Source: Micromonospora globbae
Lineage (GTDB): Bacteria > Actinomycetota > Actinomycetes > Mycobacteriales > Micromonosporaceae
Assembly (NCBI RefSeq): GCF_003610785.1
Contig: NZ_RAQQ01000001.1
Location: forward strand, 434,001-498,000
Direction of reading: 5' to 3'
Length of the DNA: 64,000 bases
Shown: positions 23,348 to 32,160 of the stretch, one piece after another
How positions within the stretch are numbered: the stretch's first letter is position 1
Layout: the number at the start of each line of letters is the position of its first letter
The notes under the pieces: generated by a model
The model's database searches: none
What the model saw: the letters and a program-made list of their open reading frames with translations, nothing else
Told to the model about the DNA's origin: nothing
Position numbers and translations under genes: made by a program

Positions 23348-23457
23348 CGGTGGCCCGTCCCCGACCGCTCCGGCCGGACGCGACCCGGCGGTCGCCGCCG
23401 GTGCCGGTTCGACGCGTAGCCGGCACCGGCGTGATCGGTTGCTGACACACTGCCGAT

Positions 23458-24759
23458 GTGAGGACGAAGCTGCCGTCGCGCGCACTGAATCTCGGCGCAC
23501 CCGGTTCCCGCGTGACCCGGCTGGAGCTGTTCTACGACCTGGTGTTCGTGTTCGCGTTCCTGAACGTCAGCTCGTTGACGGAGGCTGATTTCAGCGTGCA
23601 GGGACTGGTGGAGGCCCTGCTCGTCCTGTCCCTGCTGTGGTGGTGCTGGAGCGGCTTCGCCGCGCTCGGCAACATCCTCCGCGCCGACCAGGGCGTCATG
23701 CCGCTGCTGGGGTTCGGCGTCATGGCGGCCGTGTTCGTCCTCGCCCTGTCGACCGACACGGCGTTCCGGAAGAATCCCGGGAGCTTCGACGGCCTCTTCG
23801 TCTTCGCCTGCGCCTACACGCTGATGTGGGTGATCCTGATCGCCGCGCTGTGGAGCACCGTGCCGGCGCAGCGGGGACCGAGGCTGCGCTCGCTGGTCCT
23901 CGCGGTGCCGATGGTGCTCGGCGTCGCCCTGATCGTCGTCGGCGCGATCGTGCCGCAGCGGCTGTTCACCAGCGACGTCGCCGACAACGTACGCATCGGG
24001 TGCTGGGCACTGGCGCTGCTGGTCGAGTACGCGGTCGGTCTGCTGCTCGGCCGCACCGGCTGGCGGCTGCGGTCGATGGGGCACTGGGCGGAGCGGCACG
24101 CCCTGATCGTGCTGATCGCCCTGGGCGAGTCGGTCCTCGCCCTCGGCGTGGGAGCGACGAACCGCAACGGGCGGCCGATCAGCGCCTCCGTCGTCGTGGC
24201 GGCCATGCTCGGCATCGCGGTGATCGCCGCCCTGTGGTGGCTCTACTTCGACGTCCTCGCGTCGCGGGTGGAGCAGATCCTGCACGGGGTGCGGGGGCCG
24301 GAGCGCATCCCCGCCGCCCGGGACGTCTACACCTACCTGCACCTTCCGCTGGTCATCGGCGTCATCCTGTTCGCGCTCGGCCTGGAGCGACTGCTCGGCG
24401 GGATCATCAACCGGCCGGAGGCCACCGCGCACAGCGCCGTCGGCGGGCTGGACGTCGTCATCCTCCTGGGCGGGGTCGTCCTGTACCTGCTGGCGCTCGT
24501 CGCCGTCGAGCTGCGGGTGTCCGGTCGAGTCGACGTCGTCCTCGCCACGTCCGGCGCGCTGCTGGTGGTGTTGATACCGGTCGCCGGCCAGTTTCCCGCG
24601 CTGATCGGGTTGGCCATGCTCGCCGTGGTCACCGTGGCGACGGCCGTCGTCCAGTTGGCGGCCAAGCGGGGTGTCCGCCGCCGGGTACGCGACCTCATCC
24701 AGCAGGAACAGGACGCGTTGGAGGCGGCCGCGAGCCAGTGGCGGCAGCGGTACCTGTGA
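23458..24759 (+). CDS. Low temperature requirement A (LtrA) family protein
   Basis: 433 residues, GTG 23458. It opens with the family signature VTRLELFYDLVFVFAFLNVS near residue 20. About eleven hydrophobic helices follow, including the conserved WAERHALIVLIALGESVLAL near residue 215 with its histidine and glutamate. The family is named after a Listeria protein needed for growth in the cold; its biochemical activity is not known. A second member lies at 26772-27986. The gene stands alone, converging on the SDR gene. Confidence 0.9.
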   Translation: MRTKLPSRALNLGAPGSRVTRLELFYDLVFVFAFLNVSSLTEADFSVQGLVEALLVLSLLWWCWSGFAALGNILRADQGVMPLLGFGVMAAVFVLALSTDTAFRKNPGSFDGLFVFACAYTLMWVILIAALWSTVPAQRGPRLRSLVLAVPMVLGVALIVVGAIVPQRLFTSDVADNVRIGCWALALLVEYAVGLLLGRTGWRLRSMGHWAERHALIVLIALGESVLALGVGATNRNGRPISASVVVAAMLGIAVIAALWWLYFDVLASRVEQILHGVRGPERIPAARDVYTYLHLPLVIGVILFALGLERLLGGIINRPEATAHSAVGGLDVVILLGGVVLYLLALVAVELRVSGRVDVVLATSGALLVVLIPVAGQFPALIGLAMLAVVTVATAVVQLAAKRGVRRRVRDLIQQEQDALEAAASQWRQRYL

Positions 24760-24835
24760 CCGCGGCCCCGGCCCGCTCACACGACGCGGCACGACGCGGC
24801 ATCCCGGCCGGGCCACCTCCGCGGCGGCGGGACGG

Positions 24836-25627
24836 TCAGGTCGTGAGGCGGCGGACGAGCTTGCGCAGCCCGGCCTGCCAGCCGTCGGGGTCCTCGGCCC
24901 GGCGCCTCGCGTACGCGGCGACCTCCGGGTGCGGCAGGATCAGGAAGCGCTCCTCGGCCAGCCCGGCCACGGCGGCCTCGGCCACCTGGTCGGCGGTGAG
25001 GATCGCCCCGGAGGCGGCGATCACCCGCGCCCCCAGGTGCCCGGCGGCCAGCCCGTCGGCGAGCATCGGCGTGTCCACGCCCTGGGGGCAGAGCGCGCTC
25101 ACCCGGATGCCCCGGTCCCGGTAGGTGATCGACAGCCACTCGGCGAAACCCACCGCCGCGTGCTTCGTGGCCGTGTACGCCGCGTCGCCGACGGCGGTGA
25201 GCACGCCCGCCGCCGAGCACGTGTGCAGCAGGTGGCCGCCGCCGCGGGCGAGCATCCCCGGCAGCACCGCCCGCGCGGCGTAGACGTGGGCGAGCACGTT
25301 CACCCGCCAGGCGCGGTCCCAGGCCGCGTCGTCGACCTCGATGCCGCCGCCCGTGGTGACGCCCGCGTTGGCGCAGAACAGATCGATCCGCCCGTACCGC
25401 CGCTCGGTGTCGGCGACGAGGGACCGGACCTGGTCCTCGTCGGTGACGTCCACGGTCGCGGGATGCGCGACCGGGCCGATGCCGTCGGCGACGGCGTGGG
25501 CCGCGTCGGCCTCCAGGTCGGCCACCACGACGGCGGCGGCGCCCTCGGCGGCGAACCGGCGGGCCAGCGCCGATCCGATGCCGCCGGCCCCGCCGGTGAC
25601 CACCACGATCCGGTCGGTGAGGTTCAC
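24836..25627 (-). CDS. SDR-family oxidoreductase
   Basis: 263 residues, GTG 25627, one base after the stop of the upstream F420-type oxidoreductase, so they form an operon. Cofactor motif TGGAGGIG (residue 11), acidic DLEAD after beta-2 (NAD preference likely), NAG near 88, and catalytic Ser and YTATK near 150. The substrate loop CPQGVDTPMLADGLA and a C-terminal extension (PHPEVAAYARRRAEDPDGWQ) occur in SDRs acting on lipophilic alcohols or ketones. Pairing with a luciferase-like enzyme suggests a short catabolic or modification pathway; the substrate is unknown. Confidence 0.88.
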   Translation of the reverse strand: MNLTDRIVVVTGGAGGIGSALARRFAAEGAAAVVVADLEADAAHAVADGIGPVAHPATVDVTDEDQVRSLVADTERRYGRIDLFCANAGVTTGGGIEVDDAAWDRAWRVNVLAHVYAARAVLPGMLARGGGHLLHTCSAAGVLTAVGDAAYTATKHAAVGFAEWLSITYRDRGIRVSALCPQGVDTPMLADGLAAGHLGARVIAASGAILTADQVAEAAVAGLAEERFLILPHPEVAAYARRRAEDPDGWQAGLRKLVRRLTT

Positions 25628-25628
25628 G

Positions 25629-26624
25629 TCAGTGCTCCTGCCCGGTCGGTCCGAGCCGGGCGATGAGCGCCGCGAGCGCCTCCGGGCCGGCCGCGCTCAG
25701 CTCGGGTGTGGGCAGCAGCGCCAGCACCGGCACGTCGACGCCGGCGTCGGCGTACCGGCGCACCTGTTCCCGGACCTGCTCGGGCGAGCCGTGCAGCACC
25801 AGCGCGTCGACCACCTCGTCCGGCACGGCCGCGAGCGCGCCGCGGCGGTCCCCGTCCGCCCACGCCTTCCACATCGGCGCGAGCGCGTCCCCGCGCCCGA
25901 GCCAGCGGTGGAACGCGGCGTACGCCGGAACGGTGAGGTAGCTGGTGATGAGTCGGCGGCCCAGGGCCCGGGCGTGCGCGGCGTCCTCGGTGGGGCAGAC
26001 GAAGATCCGGGCGACGACGTCGAACCCGGCGCGACGCTCGCCCACCTCGGCCAGGGCCCGGGGCACGTCGCCGGCCGCCAGCCAGTTGAGGATGACCCCG
26101 TCGGCCTCGGCGCCGGCCAGCCGCAGCATGCCGGGGCGCAGCGCGGCGAGCATGACCGGCGGCGGCGCGGCGGGCGGGCGTTCCAGGGCGAACCGGCGCA
26201 CGGCGAAGGTGTCGAAGGCGCCGTCGACCGTCTCCCCGGCCAGCGCGGCGCGCAGGAACCGCAGCACGTCGCGGGTACGGCGGAACGGCTCGTCGTACGG
26301 CACGGCGTTCCAGTCGCCCACCACGACCGGCGACGAGGCGCCGATGCCCAGTGCGAACCGGTTGGGCGCCACCTCGGCCAGCGCCGCGGCGCTCATGGCG
26401 AGCAGACCCGGACCGCGCGTGTAGACCGGCACCACGGCGGTGCCGAGGCGCATCCGGGGTTGCCAGGTCGCGGCGAGCGTCAGCGGGGTGAACGCGTCGG
26501 CCCCGGCCACCTCGGAGGACCAGAGGTCGGTGAAGCCGGCCCGCTCCAGGGCCGCGTAGACCGCGGCGTGGTCGGCGAGGGAGACCCCGCCCAGCGGCAC
26601 CGTCATGCCCCATCGCGTCGTCAT
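25629..26624 (-). CDS. Luciferase-like (LLM), probable F420-dependent oxidoreductase
   Basis: 331 residues. ATG 26624 is chosen since similarity starts at MTTRWGMTVPLGG; the frame opens at 26660. TIM-barrel features: FTDLWSSEVAGADAFTPLTL, MRLGTAVVPVYTRGPGLLAM, FALGIGASSPVVVGDWNAVP, and a late HGSPEQVREQVRRYADAGVD. These match the actinomycete LLM class that uses coenzyme F420. F420 dependence is inferred from family and host. It is cytoplasmic and followed immediately by an SDR gene. A divergent LtrA-type gene starts about 150 bases upstream. Confidence 0.88.
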   Translation of the reverse strand: MTTRWGMTVPLGGVSLADHAAVYAALERAGFTDLWSSEVAGADAFTPLTLAATWQPRMRLGTAVVPVYTRGPGLLAMSAAALAEVAPNRFALGIGASSPVVVGDWNAVPYDEPFRRTRDVLRFLRAALAGETVDGAFDTFAVRRFALERPPAAPPPVMLAALRPGMLRLAGAEADGVILNWLAAGDVPRALAEVGERRAGFDVVARIFVCPTEDAAHARALGRRLITSYLTVPAYAAFHRWLGRGDALAPMWKAWADGDRRGALAAVPDEVVDALVLHGSPEQVREQVRRYADAGVDVPVLALLPTPELSAAGPEALAALIARLGPTGQEH

Positions 26625-26771
26625 CGGTCGATACTGCCCGGTAACTACGCTCCTGGGCAAGATCCGGGTCCGGTGCGGAGACGGCCCGGGTTTTCCGGTT
26701 GCCGACGGACGGGCGCACCGGCGGTGCTACGACTGCGGAATGGAGCGAATCGTGGACGGACCTGGCTGACC

Positions 26772-27986
26772 ATGGCCACCGGCGGGAGGATCCGCCCGGC
26801 GATGGCCACCGACAACCCGGGACAGGCCACCTTCCTGGAGCTCTTCTTCGACCTGGTCTACGTCTTCGCGCTGACCCGGATCTCGGCCCGCGCATTCGAG
26901 GATCTCGCCGTCGACGAGGGCACCGCGCACGGGTGGAGCGCCGTGACCGGCGGGGGCAAGACGCTGCTGCTCCTCCTCGGGCTCTGGTCGGTCTGGCAGG
27001 GCACCGCCTGGGTCACCAGCCGGTACGACCCGCGCCACGCCGGCGTGCAGAGCATCATCATCACCGCGCTGGTCGCGAGCATGGTGATGGGTGTGGCCAT
27101 CCCTCGGGCGTTCACGGCGACCGGGCTGATGTTCGCCTCGGCGTACGTGATCGCCCAGGTGTCCCGGCCGCTGATCCTGCTCGTCGCCCTCGGCCCGCAC
27201 CGGTACCGCCGCCTCAAACTGCGGATGACGATCGTCTTCGCCGCGACCGGGGTGCTCTGGATCACCGGCGCGCTGCTGCCCACCAACCCGAAGGTGGTGC
27301 TCTGGACGGCCGCCCTGTCGGTCGAGTACCTCGCCGCCCGCTTCGGCTGGCCGGTGCCCGGGCTCGGCCGTTCCACCATCTCCCGCTGGGACATCGCGGG
27401 TGAGCACCTGGCGGACCGCTACCAGCAGTTCTTCCTCGTGGCGCTCGGCGAGACGATCCTGGTCGCCGGCCTCGCCTACAGCACGGGGCCGTACGCGGAG
27501 GGCCATCCCGCCGCGTTCGCGCTCGCGCTCGCGACGTCGATCCTGCTGTGGCGGATCTACATCCAGCGAGCCGGGCAGATCCTCGGCGAGGCCGTCGGCA
27601 AGGCACGGCATCCGGCGAACATCGGCCGGTCGGCGGCGGACACCCACCTCGTGATGGTGGTCGGGCTGACCGCCGTGGCGATCGGCTACGAACTGGTCAT
27701 CAGCCACCCGATGGAGCACCCGCCGGTGGCGTGGCTGGCCATGGTCATCGGCGGGCCGGTCCTCTTCCTGGCCGGGCGGGCCAGGTTCGAGTTCGAGGTG
27801 TTCGGCCGGGTGTCGCCGTCGCGGTGGATCGCCGTCCTCGTGCTGCTGGCGGCGACACCGCTGCTGGTGCACGCCGCGGCGCTCGTGGCGAGTACCACGG
27901 CGGTCGTGGTGCTGGCGGCCGTGGCGGTGGCGGACGCCCGCCGCGCACACGGCCGCCCACCGGAGGCGGCCGCGCCGCCGTTCTGA
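26772..27986 (+). CDS. Second LtrA-family membrane protein
   Basis: 404 residues, ATG 26772 (an internal ATG at 26802 is also possible). The signature FLELFFDLVYVFALTRISAR lies near residue 20. About eleven membrane helices follow, with the conserved HLADRYQQFFLVALGETILV near 215. It is only moderately similar to the LtrA protein at 23458-24759, so it is not a recent tandem copy. Activity is unknown. It is divergent from the LLM-SDR operon, and the two promoters share about 150 bases. Confidence 0.9.
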   Translation: MATGGRIRPAMATDNPGQATFLELFFDLVYVFALTRISARAFEDLAVDEGTAHGWSAVTGGGKTLLLLLGLWSVWQGTAWVTSRYDPRHAGVQSIIITALVASMVMGVAIPRAFTATGLMFASAYVIAQVSRPLILLVALGPHRYRRLKLRMTIVFAATGVLWITGALLPTNPKVVLWTAALSVEYLAARFGWPVPGLGRSTISRWDIAGEHLADRYQQFFLVALGETILVAGLAYSTGPYAEGHPAAFALALATSILLWRIYIQRAGQILGEAVGKARHPANIGRSAADTHLVMVVGLTAVAIGYELVISHPMEHPPVAWLAMVIGGPVLFLAGRARFEFEVFGRVSPSRWIAVLVLLAATPLLVHAAALVASTTAVVVLAAVAVADARRAHGRPPEAAAPPF

Positions 27987-28039
27987 CCCGCCTTCGCGGG
28001 GGTACGACACCCGGGCCGCTCCCCGGCTACTCTCTGCCG

Positions 28040-28903
28040 GTGACCTTCTCGATCGTGGCCCGCTCGGACGACGGCCGACTGCACGGCGTGGCCGTCGCGA
28101 GCAAGTTCCTCGCCGCCGGCGCCCTCGTGCCGGCCGCCGAGGCCGACGTCGGGGCGCTGGCCACCCAGGCCAGCGCCAACCTCGCCTACCGGCCGCAGGG
28201 GCTGACCATGCTGCGCACCGGCGTGCCGGCCGCCGACGTGGTGGCGGGTCTCGTGGCCGCCGACGGCGAGCGGGACCACCGCCAGCTGGGCGTGGTCGCC
28301 GCCACCGGGCCCGGGGCCACGTTCACCGGCGCGAAGTGCCACGACTGGGCCGGCGGCCAGGCCGGGGAGGGCTGGGCCGCGCAGGGCAACATCCTGGTCG
28401 GCCCGCAGGTGATCGACGCGATGCGGGACGCCTGGCTGGCCGGCCCGGCGCTGCCGTTCCCGCGGCGTCTGCTCGCCGCGCTGCGTGCCGGCGACGAGGC
28501 CGGCGGGGACCGGCGCGGCCGGCAGAGCGCCGGGCTGCTGGTGGTGCAGCGCGGCGGAGGGTACGGCGGCAACAGCGACGTCGTGGTGGACCTCCGCGTC
28601 GACGACCACCCGAACCCGGTCACCGAGCTCGACCGGCTGCTCGCGGTCCACACACTGCTGTTCACCCGGCCCGACCCGGCCACGCTGCTCGACCTCACCG
28701 GCGCGGTCGCCGCCGAGGTCGGCACGCTGCTGGCCGCGCTCGGCCACCCGGTGGGGCCGGCCGGCCCGGAGGAGGCGCTGGTCTCCTGGGCAGGGATGGA
28801 GAACCTGGAGGAGCGACTCGTGCCGGGGCGCATCGACCCGGTGGTGCTGGAGCACCTGCGCCGCGCGGCCCCGCACATCCCCACCCCCCGCACCGCCTCC
28901 TGA
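28040..28903 (+). CDS. DUF1028 family protein
   Basis: 287 residues, GTG 28040. It begins TFSIVARSDDGRLHGVAVAS, then AADVGALATQASANLAYRPQ and the conserved KCHDWAGGQAGEGWAAQGNI. The DUF1028 domain has an Ntn-hydrolase-like fold, and Thr2 could become the N-terminal nucleophile after Met removal. A C-terminal region (DHPNPVTELDRLL) is also conserved. It is often called a putative amidase or peptidoglycan-binding protein, but no activity is established. It ends 7 bases before the convergent DinB gene. Confidence 0.85.
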   Translation: MTFSIVARSDDGRLHGVAVASKFLAAGALVPAAEADVGALATQASANLAYRPQGLTMLRTGVPAADVVAGLVAADGERDHRQLGVVAATGPGATFTGAKCHDWAGGQAGEGWAAQGNILVGPQVIDAMRDAWLAGPALPFPRRLLAALRAGDEAGGDRRGRQSAGLLVVQRGGGYGGNSDVVVDLRVDDHPNPVTELDRLLAVHTLLFTRPDPATLLDLTGAVAAEVGTLLAALGHPVGPAGPEEALVSWAGMENLEERLVPGRIDPVVLEHLRRAAPHIPTPRTAS

Positions 28904-28910
28904 TCGTCCG

Positions 28911-29579
28911 TCAGGCGGCGAAGGAGAGCCAGCGGAAGCCGGACGCCTCGGCGACCGACCGCTCCCGGTCGGTGAGCGGCGACCGGCCGGTGGTCTTGCG
29001 GATGAGCGTGAGCCGGTCCCAGCCCAGCTCGGGCGGGACCGGCCGCCCACCGGTCAGCAGCTCGGCCACCACCCGCGCCGCGGTCGGGGTGAGCCACGGT
29101 TCGCGGTCCAGCGCCGCGGCGAGGTCCAGCCCGTGCACGCCGACCTCCACGACCCGCGTACGCAGGAACTCGGTGAGACTCATCGCGTCGCCGTGCCGGG
29201 TGCGGACCACCCGGTCGGGTGGCGCCGCGGCGACCGCCGCGTCGGTGGCCCGCCACGCCCGGTCGAAGTCCGCGACCAGGGCCGGGCCGTCGAGCTCCCG
29301 GGCCTCCCGCCGGCCGCTGTCGACACGTGCCGCGTCGACCTCCGGGGTGAACTTCGCCGCGCCGAAGTAGCCGGCCGCGTCCACCTCGGCCCGCGGCGGA
29401 GCGGGCGCGGCCAGCATGCCGGCGAGCCGGCCGACGCCGGTGCGGACGTGGGCGAGCAGCTCCCGTACGCGCCACGGCCGGCAGTCGGTCGGGCGGTCCA
29501 GGTCCGCCTCGGACAGGCCGCGCAGCACGTCGCCCAGGCGGGCGCACTCGTCCCGGAACGCCTCCCGCACCGTGTCCAT
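28911..29579 (-). CDS. DinB-like (mycothiol-dependent maleylpyruvate isomerase type) protein
   Basis: 222 residues. ATG 29579 has a GGGAGAAGG site upstream; the frame opens at 29618. The N-terminal four-helix bundle has LDRPTDCRPWRVRELLAHVR, in which the histidine (LLAHV) is one expected metal ligand. A later GVHGLDLAAAL supplies a second. This pattern is that of the TIGR03083/MDMPI N-terminal family, mycothiol-linked enzymes of actinomycetes. The C-terminal part (DRLTLIRKTTGRSPLTDRER) may be a small lid domain. Exact reaction unknown. Confidence 0.83.
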   Translation of the reverse strand: MDTVREAFRDECARLGDVLRGLSEADLDRPTDCRPWRVRELLAHVRTGVGRLAGMLAAPAPPRAEVDAAGYFGAAKFTPEVDAARVDSGRREARELDGPALVADFDRAWRATDAAVAAAPPDRVVRTRHGDAMSLTEFLRTRVVEVGVHGLDLAAALDREPWLTPTAARVVAELLTGGRPVPPELGWDRLTLIRKTTGRSPLTDRERSVAEASGFRWLSFAA

Positions 29580-29689
29580 GCCTTCTCCCCTCCGTCGCCG
29601 TCGCCCGTACCCTCTCACGGGCGGCCCGGCCGTTTCGGCACCGGCCCGACGGGTACGCGGTGGCGCACGCGAGTGAGGGGGACGCCACC

Positions 29690-30142
29690 ATGGCCGGGAT
29701 CATGATGCGCAGCAGCGCGTTCAACGACCACGACCTGCTGCCGGCTCGCTTCTCCCGGGAGGGCGGCAACATCTCCCCGCCGCTGGAGTGGTCCCAGGTG
29801 CCCGACGGGGCCACCGAACTGCTGCTCCTGGTCGAGGACCCGGACGCGGGGCGTACGCCGTTCCTGCACTGGCTGGTCACCGGCATCCGGCCGGTCTCCG
29901 GCGGGCTGGCCGAGGGCGCGGTGCCCGAGGGCGCCCGGGAGTGGCCCAACGGGTTCGGCGACGTCGGCTGGGGCGGTCCCCAGCCACCGCGCGGCGACGA
30001 CCCGCACCGGTACTTCTTCCGCCTGTACGCGCTCGACGGGCCGCTGGAGCTTCCCGCCGCGCCGCAGGCCGACGACGTGCACCGGGCGGTGGCCGGTCAC
30101 GAGGTCGCCAGCGGCACCATGGTCGGCAGGTTCTCCCGCTGA
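29690..30142 (+). CDS. YbhB/YbcL (PEBP/Raf kinase inhibitor-like) protein
   Basis: 150 residues. ATG 29690 is preferred because of the GAGTGAGGGGGAC site just upstream; a start at 29660 is possible. PEBP features: FSREGGNISPPLEWSQVP, the anion-site motif LLLVEDPDAGRTPFLHWLV (D-P-D-A and H-W), then YGGPQPPRG-like GWGGPQPPRGDDPHRYFFRL. It is cytoplasmic; bacterial members bind small anions, and a physiological partner is unknown. Confidence 0.92.
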   Translation: MAGIMMRSSAFNDHDLLPARFSREGGNISPPLEWSQVPDGATELLLLVEDPDAGRTPFLHWLVTGIRPVSGGLAEGAVPEGAREWPNGFGDVGWGGPQPPRGDDPHRYFFRLYALDGPLELPAAPQADDVHRAVAGHEVASGTMVGRFSR

Positions 30143-30146
30143 ACGG

Positions 30147-31022
30147 TCAGCCCGGGTGCCGGGGCACGAGCCGGTGCACCACGGCGAGGACCAGCGCCAT
30201 GACCACGGCCATCGTGCCGGCGATGCCCGCGGCGCTGCCCGCGTAGCCGACGAACAGCGCCCGGCGTCCCAGCTCCTCCGGGTCGACGCCGCGCAGGTCG
30301 ACCAACCAGCCCAGCGCGAGCCCGCAGATCGCCAGGCCGATCAGGCCGGCGACGCCGAGGACCGTGGCGGCGACCCGGTGGGCGTCGGAGGCGCGCGCCC
30401 GCTCCCGCTGGCTGATCAGCAGCACCATCCCGGCCAGCGCCGCCCAGATCCCCACCACGAGGAAGGCCGCCGCCGCGTCGCTGGGCCGGTGCCAGCCGGC
30501 GGACAGGGTGGCCACACCGGCGACGGCCGCGTAGCCGGCGCCCAGGAACGCGCCGAACGCGCGCACCTTCGCCGGCAGCACGAGCACGAGCGCCACGGCC
30601 ACCGACGCCGCCACCGTGGCGTGGCCGCTCGGCAGGCTGTTGCCGGCGTAGACGCGCGTCAGGTCGATGCCGAGGTCGGGGCGGGACAGGCCGTGCTTGA
30701 GCAGCTGGGTGCTCACGTTGGCGCCGGCGATGAGCAGCGTCGCGGTGATCGCCAGGGCGATCCGCCCGCGCATGAGCGCGATGAAGCCGATCACGGCGGT
30801 GGCGGCGAGCAGGGAGACCACCGACATGGCGTTGAGGATGCGGTCGACCGGCTCGTCGATCCGGTCCCGCCCGATCCGGTTGCCCGTCAACGCCACCGTG
30901 TCGATCCACTGGCCGAGCCCGGTGTGGACCGCCACCCGCCACAGGACGACGAACGCGGCCACCTGGACGAGCGTGAACACGACCAGCCAGACCACCGTCC
31001 AACCCCTCGCCGTCGCGCGCAC
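30147..31022 (-). CDS. PAP2-family membrane phosphatase
   Basis: 291 residues, GTG 31022. Six or more helices. The three PAP2 motifs are present: KHGLSRPD near residue 110 (K-x6-R-P type), LPSGHA near 128 (catalytic histidine) and SAGWHRPSD near 173 (second histidine and aspartate). Members remove phosphate from lipid diphosphates or phosphatidate on the outer membrane face. An extra C-terminal set of two to three helices (about 205-285) extends the usual 200-residue core. It converges on the PEBP gene with a 4-base gap. Confidence 0.88.
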   Translation of the reverse strand: MRATARGWTVVWLVVFTLVQVAAFVVLWRVAVHTGLGQWIDTVALTGNRIGRDRIDEPVDRILNAMSVVSLLAATAVIGFIALMRGRIALAITATLLIAGANVSTQLLKHGLSRPDLGIDLTRVYAGNSLPSGHATVAASVAVALVLVLPAKVRAFGAFLGAGYAAVAGVATLSAGWHRPSDAAAAFLVVGIWAALAGMVLLISQRERARASDAHRVAATVLGVAGLIGLAICGLALGWLVDLRGVDPEELGRRALFVGYAGSAAGIAGTMAVVMALVLAVVHRLVPRHPG

Positions 31023-31145
31023 GCGCCCACGTTAGCGAGCGGTCCGCGGCGACCGGCGGGAGGCCTCCCCGGGCCCGCGGACCCGCCCGGGGGCGGGTCC
31101 GCGGGCCCGGGGACGGATAGGTTGGGACGGACGTGAGGAGGGACG

Positions 31146-31883
31146 GTGACTGGCACACCGGAGCACGACGCGCGTACCTCGGCGGCTCCCGCCGGGGACG
31201 ATCGGCGGGCCGACGCGGCCGGACCGGCCGCGCCCCCGGCGGAGTCGCTCGCCGACCTGCTCGGCGGCCGGCGCGGCGCGATCGACGCCACCCTGCCGCC
31301 GGTGGCGTTCGCCGCCGGCTGGCTGCTCGGCGACGAGTCGCTCTGGGCCGGGGTCCTCGCCGCCGTGGTGACCGCCAGCGGGGTGGCGCTGTGGCGCCTG
31401 CGCCGGGGCGACCGGCCGCGCTCGGTGCTGATCGGTCTGCTGGCGGTCTGCGTGGCCGCGCTGATCGCGCTGCGCACCGGCCGGGCCACCGACTTCTTCC
31501 TGCTCCAACTGCTGTCCAACGCGGCGAGCGCGCTCGCCTGGGCGGTCAGCGTGGTGCTGCGTTGGCCGCTGCTCGGGGTCGTGGTCGGCGCGGCGCTCGG
31601 GCAACGGGGCCGGTGGCGGCGGGATCCGGCGCTGCTGCGGGCGTACGGGCGGGGCAGCTGGATCTGGACGGCCACGTACGTGCTGCGTCTGGCGGTGTTC
31701 GTGCCCCTCTACCTCGGCGGTCAGGTGGTCGCGCTGGTGGTGGCCCGGGTGGCGCTGACCTGGCCGTTGGTGGCCGCCGCGCTGGCGGTGAGCTGGGTCG
31801 TGGTGCGCCGGTCGCTGCCGGCCGGTCACCCGGGGCTGCGGCACCCGGTCGCGCCGGTGGCCCCGCAGCCGGGGCCGACATAA
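31146..31883 (+). CDS. DUF3159 family membrane protein
   Basis: 245 residues, GTG 31146 with GAGGAGG-type site upstream. After a polar N-terminal 40 residues (Ala/Pro/Asp-rich) comes ESLADLLGGRRGAIDATLPP, the start of the DUF3159 domain, then five to six helices. Conserved points include RTGRATDFFLLQLLSNAASAL and the late TYVLRLAVFVPLYLGGQ. DUF3159 is an actinobacterial family of inner-membrane proteins, often near iron-sulfur or secretion genes, with unknown function. A strong hairpin follows the stop directly. Confidence 0.85.
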   Translation: MTGTPEHDARTSAAPAGDDRRADAAGPAAPPAESLADLLGGRRGAIDATLPPVAFAAGWLLGDESLWAGVLAAVVTASGVALWRLRRGDRPRSVLIGLLAVCVAALIALRTGRATDFFLLQLLSNAASALAWAVSVVLRWPLLGVVVGAALGQRGRWRRDPALLRAYGRGSWIWTATYVLRLAVFVPLYLGGQVVALVVARVALTWPLVAAALAVSWVVVRRSLPAGHPGLRHPVAPVAPQPGPT

Positions 31884-31885
31884 AG

Positions 31886-31919
31886 GAGAGAGGCCACCAC
31901 GGGGGGAGCGGCCTCTCTC
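31886..31919 (+). terminator. Terminator hairpin after DUF3159 gene
   Basis: A perfect 10-bp stem, GAGAGAGGCC (31886-31895) with GGCCTCTCTC (31910-31919), encloses a 14-base loop 3 bases after the stop codon. No T-run follows, as is usual for this group. The remaining bases to 32160 hold no recognisable gene. Confidence 0.75.
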
Positions 31920-32160
31920 GGTCAGGTACGTTACTCCGTCCCGGCCCGCCACGTGATCCCGCGACGGCCCTTTTTTCAGCCCGTTTTCACGCCGGATCCG
32001 CCCCCGCGGAGTGGATGGGCCGGCCGATCCGCCGCGTCGGCCGGATGGCCGGCCCACCCCGGCCCGGCCGTGGGGTGCCGGGCCGTCCGTCGCCCGGCCC
32101 GGCGTGCCCTCCGGGCCCGGCGACTCCGGGGTGGGCGCGACGCCCACCCCGGGGACAGGG

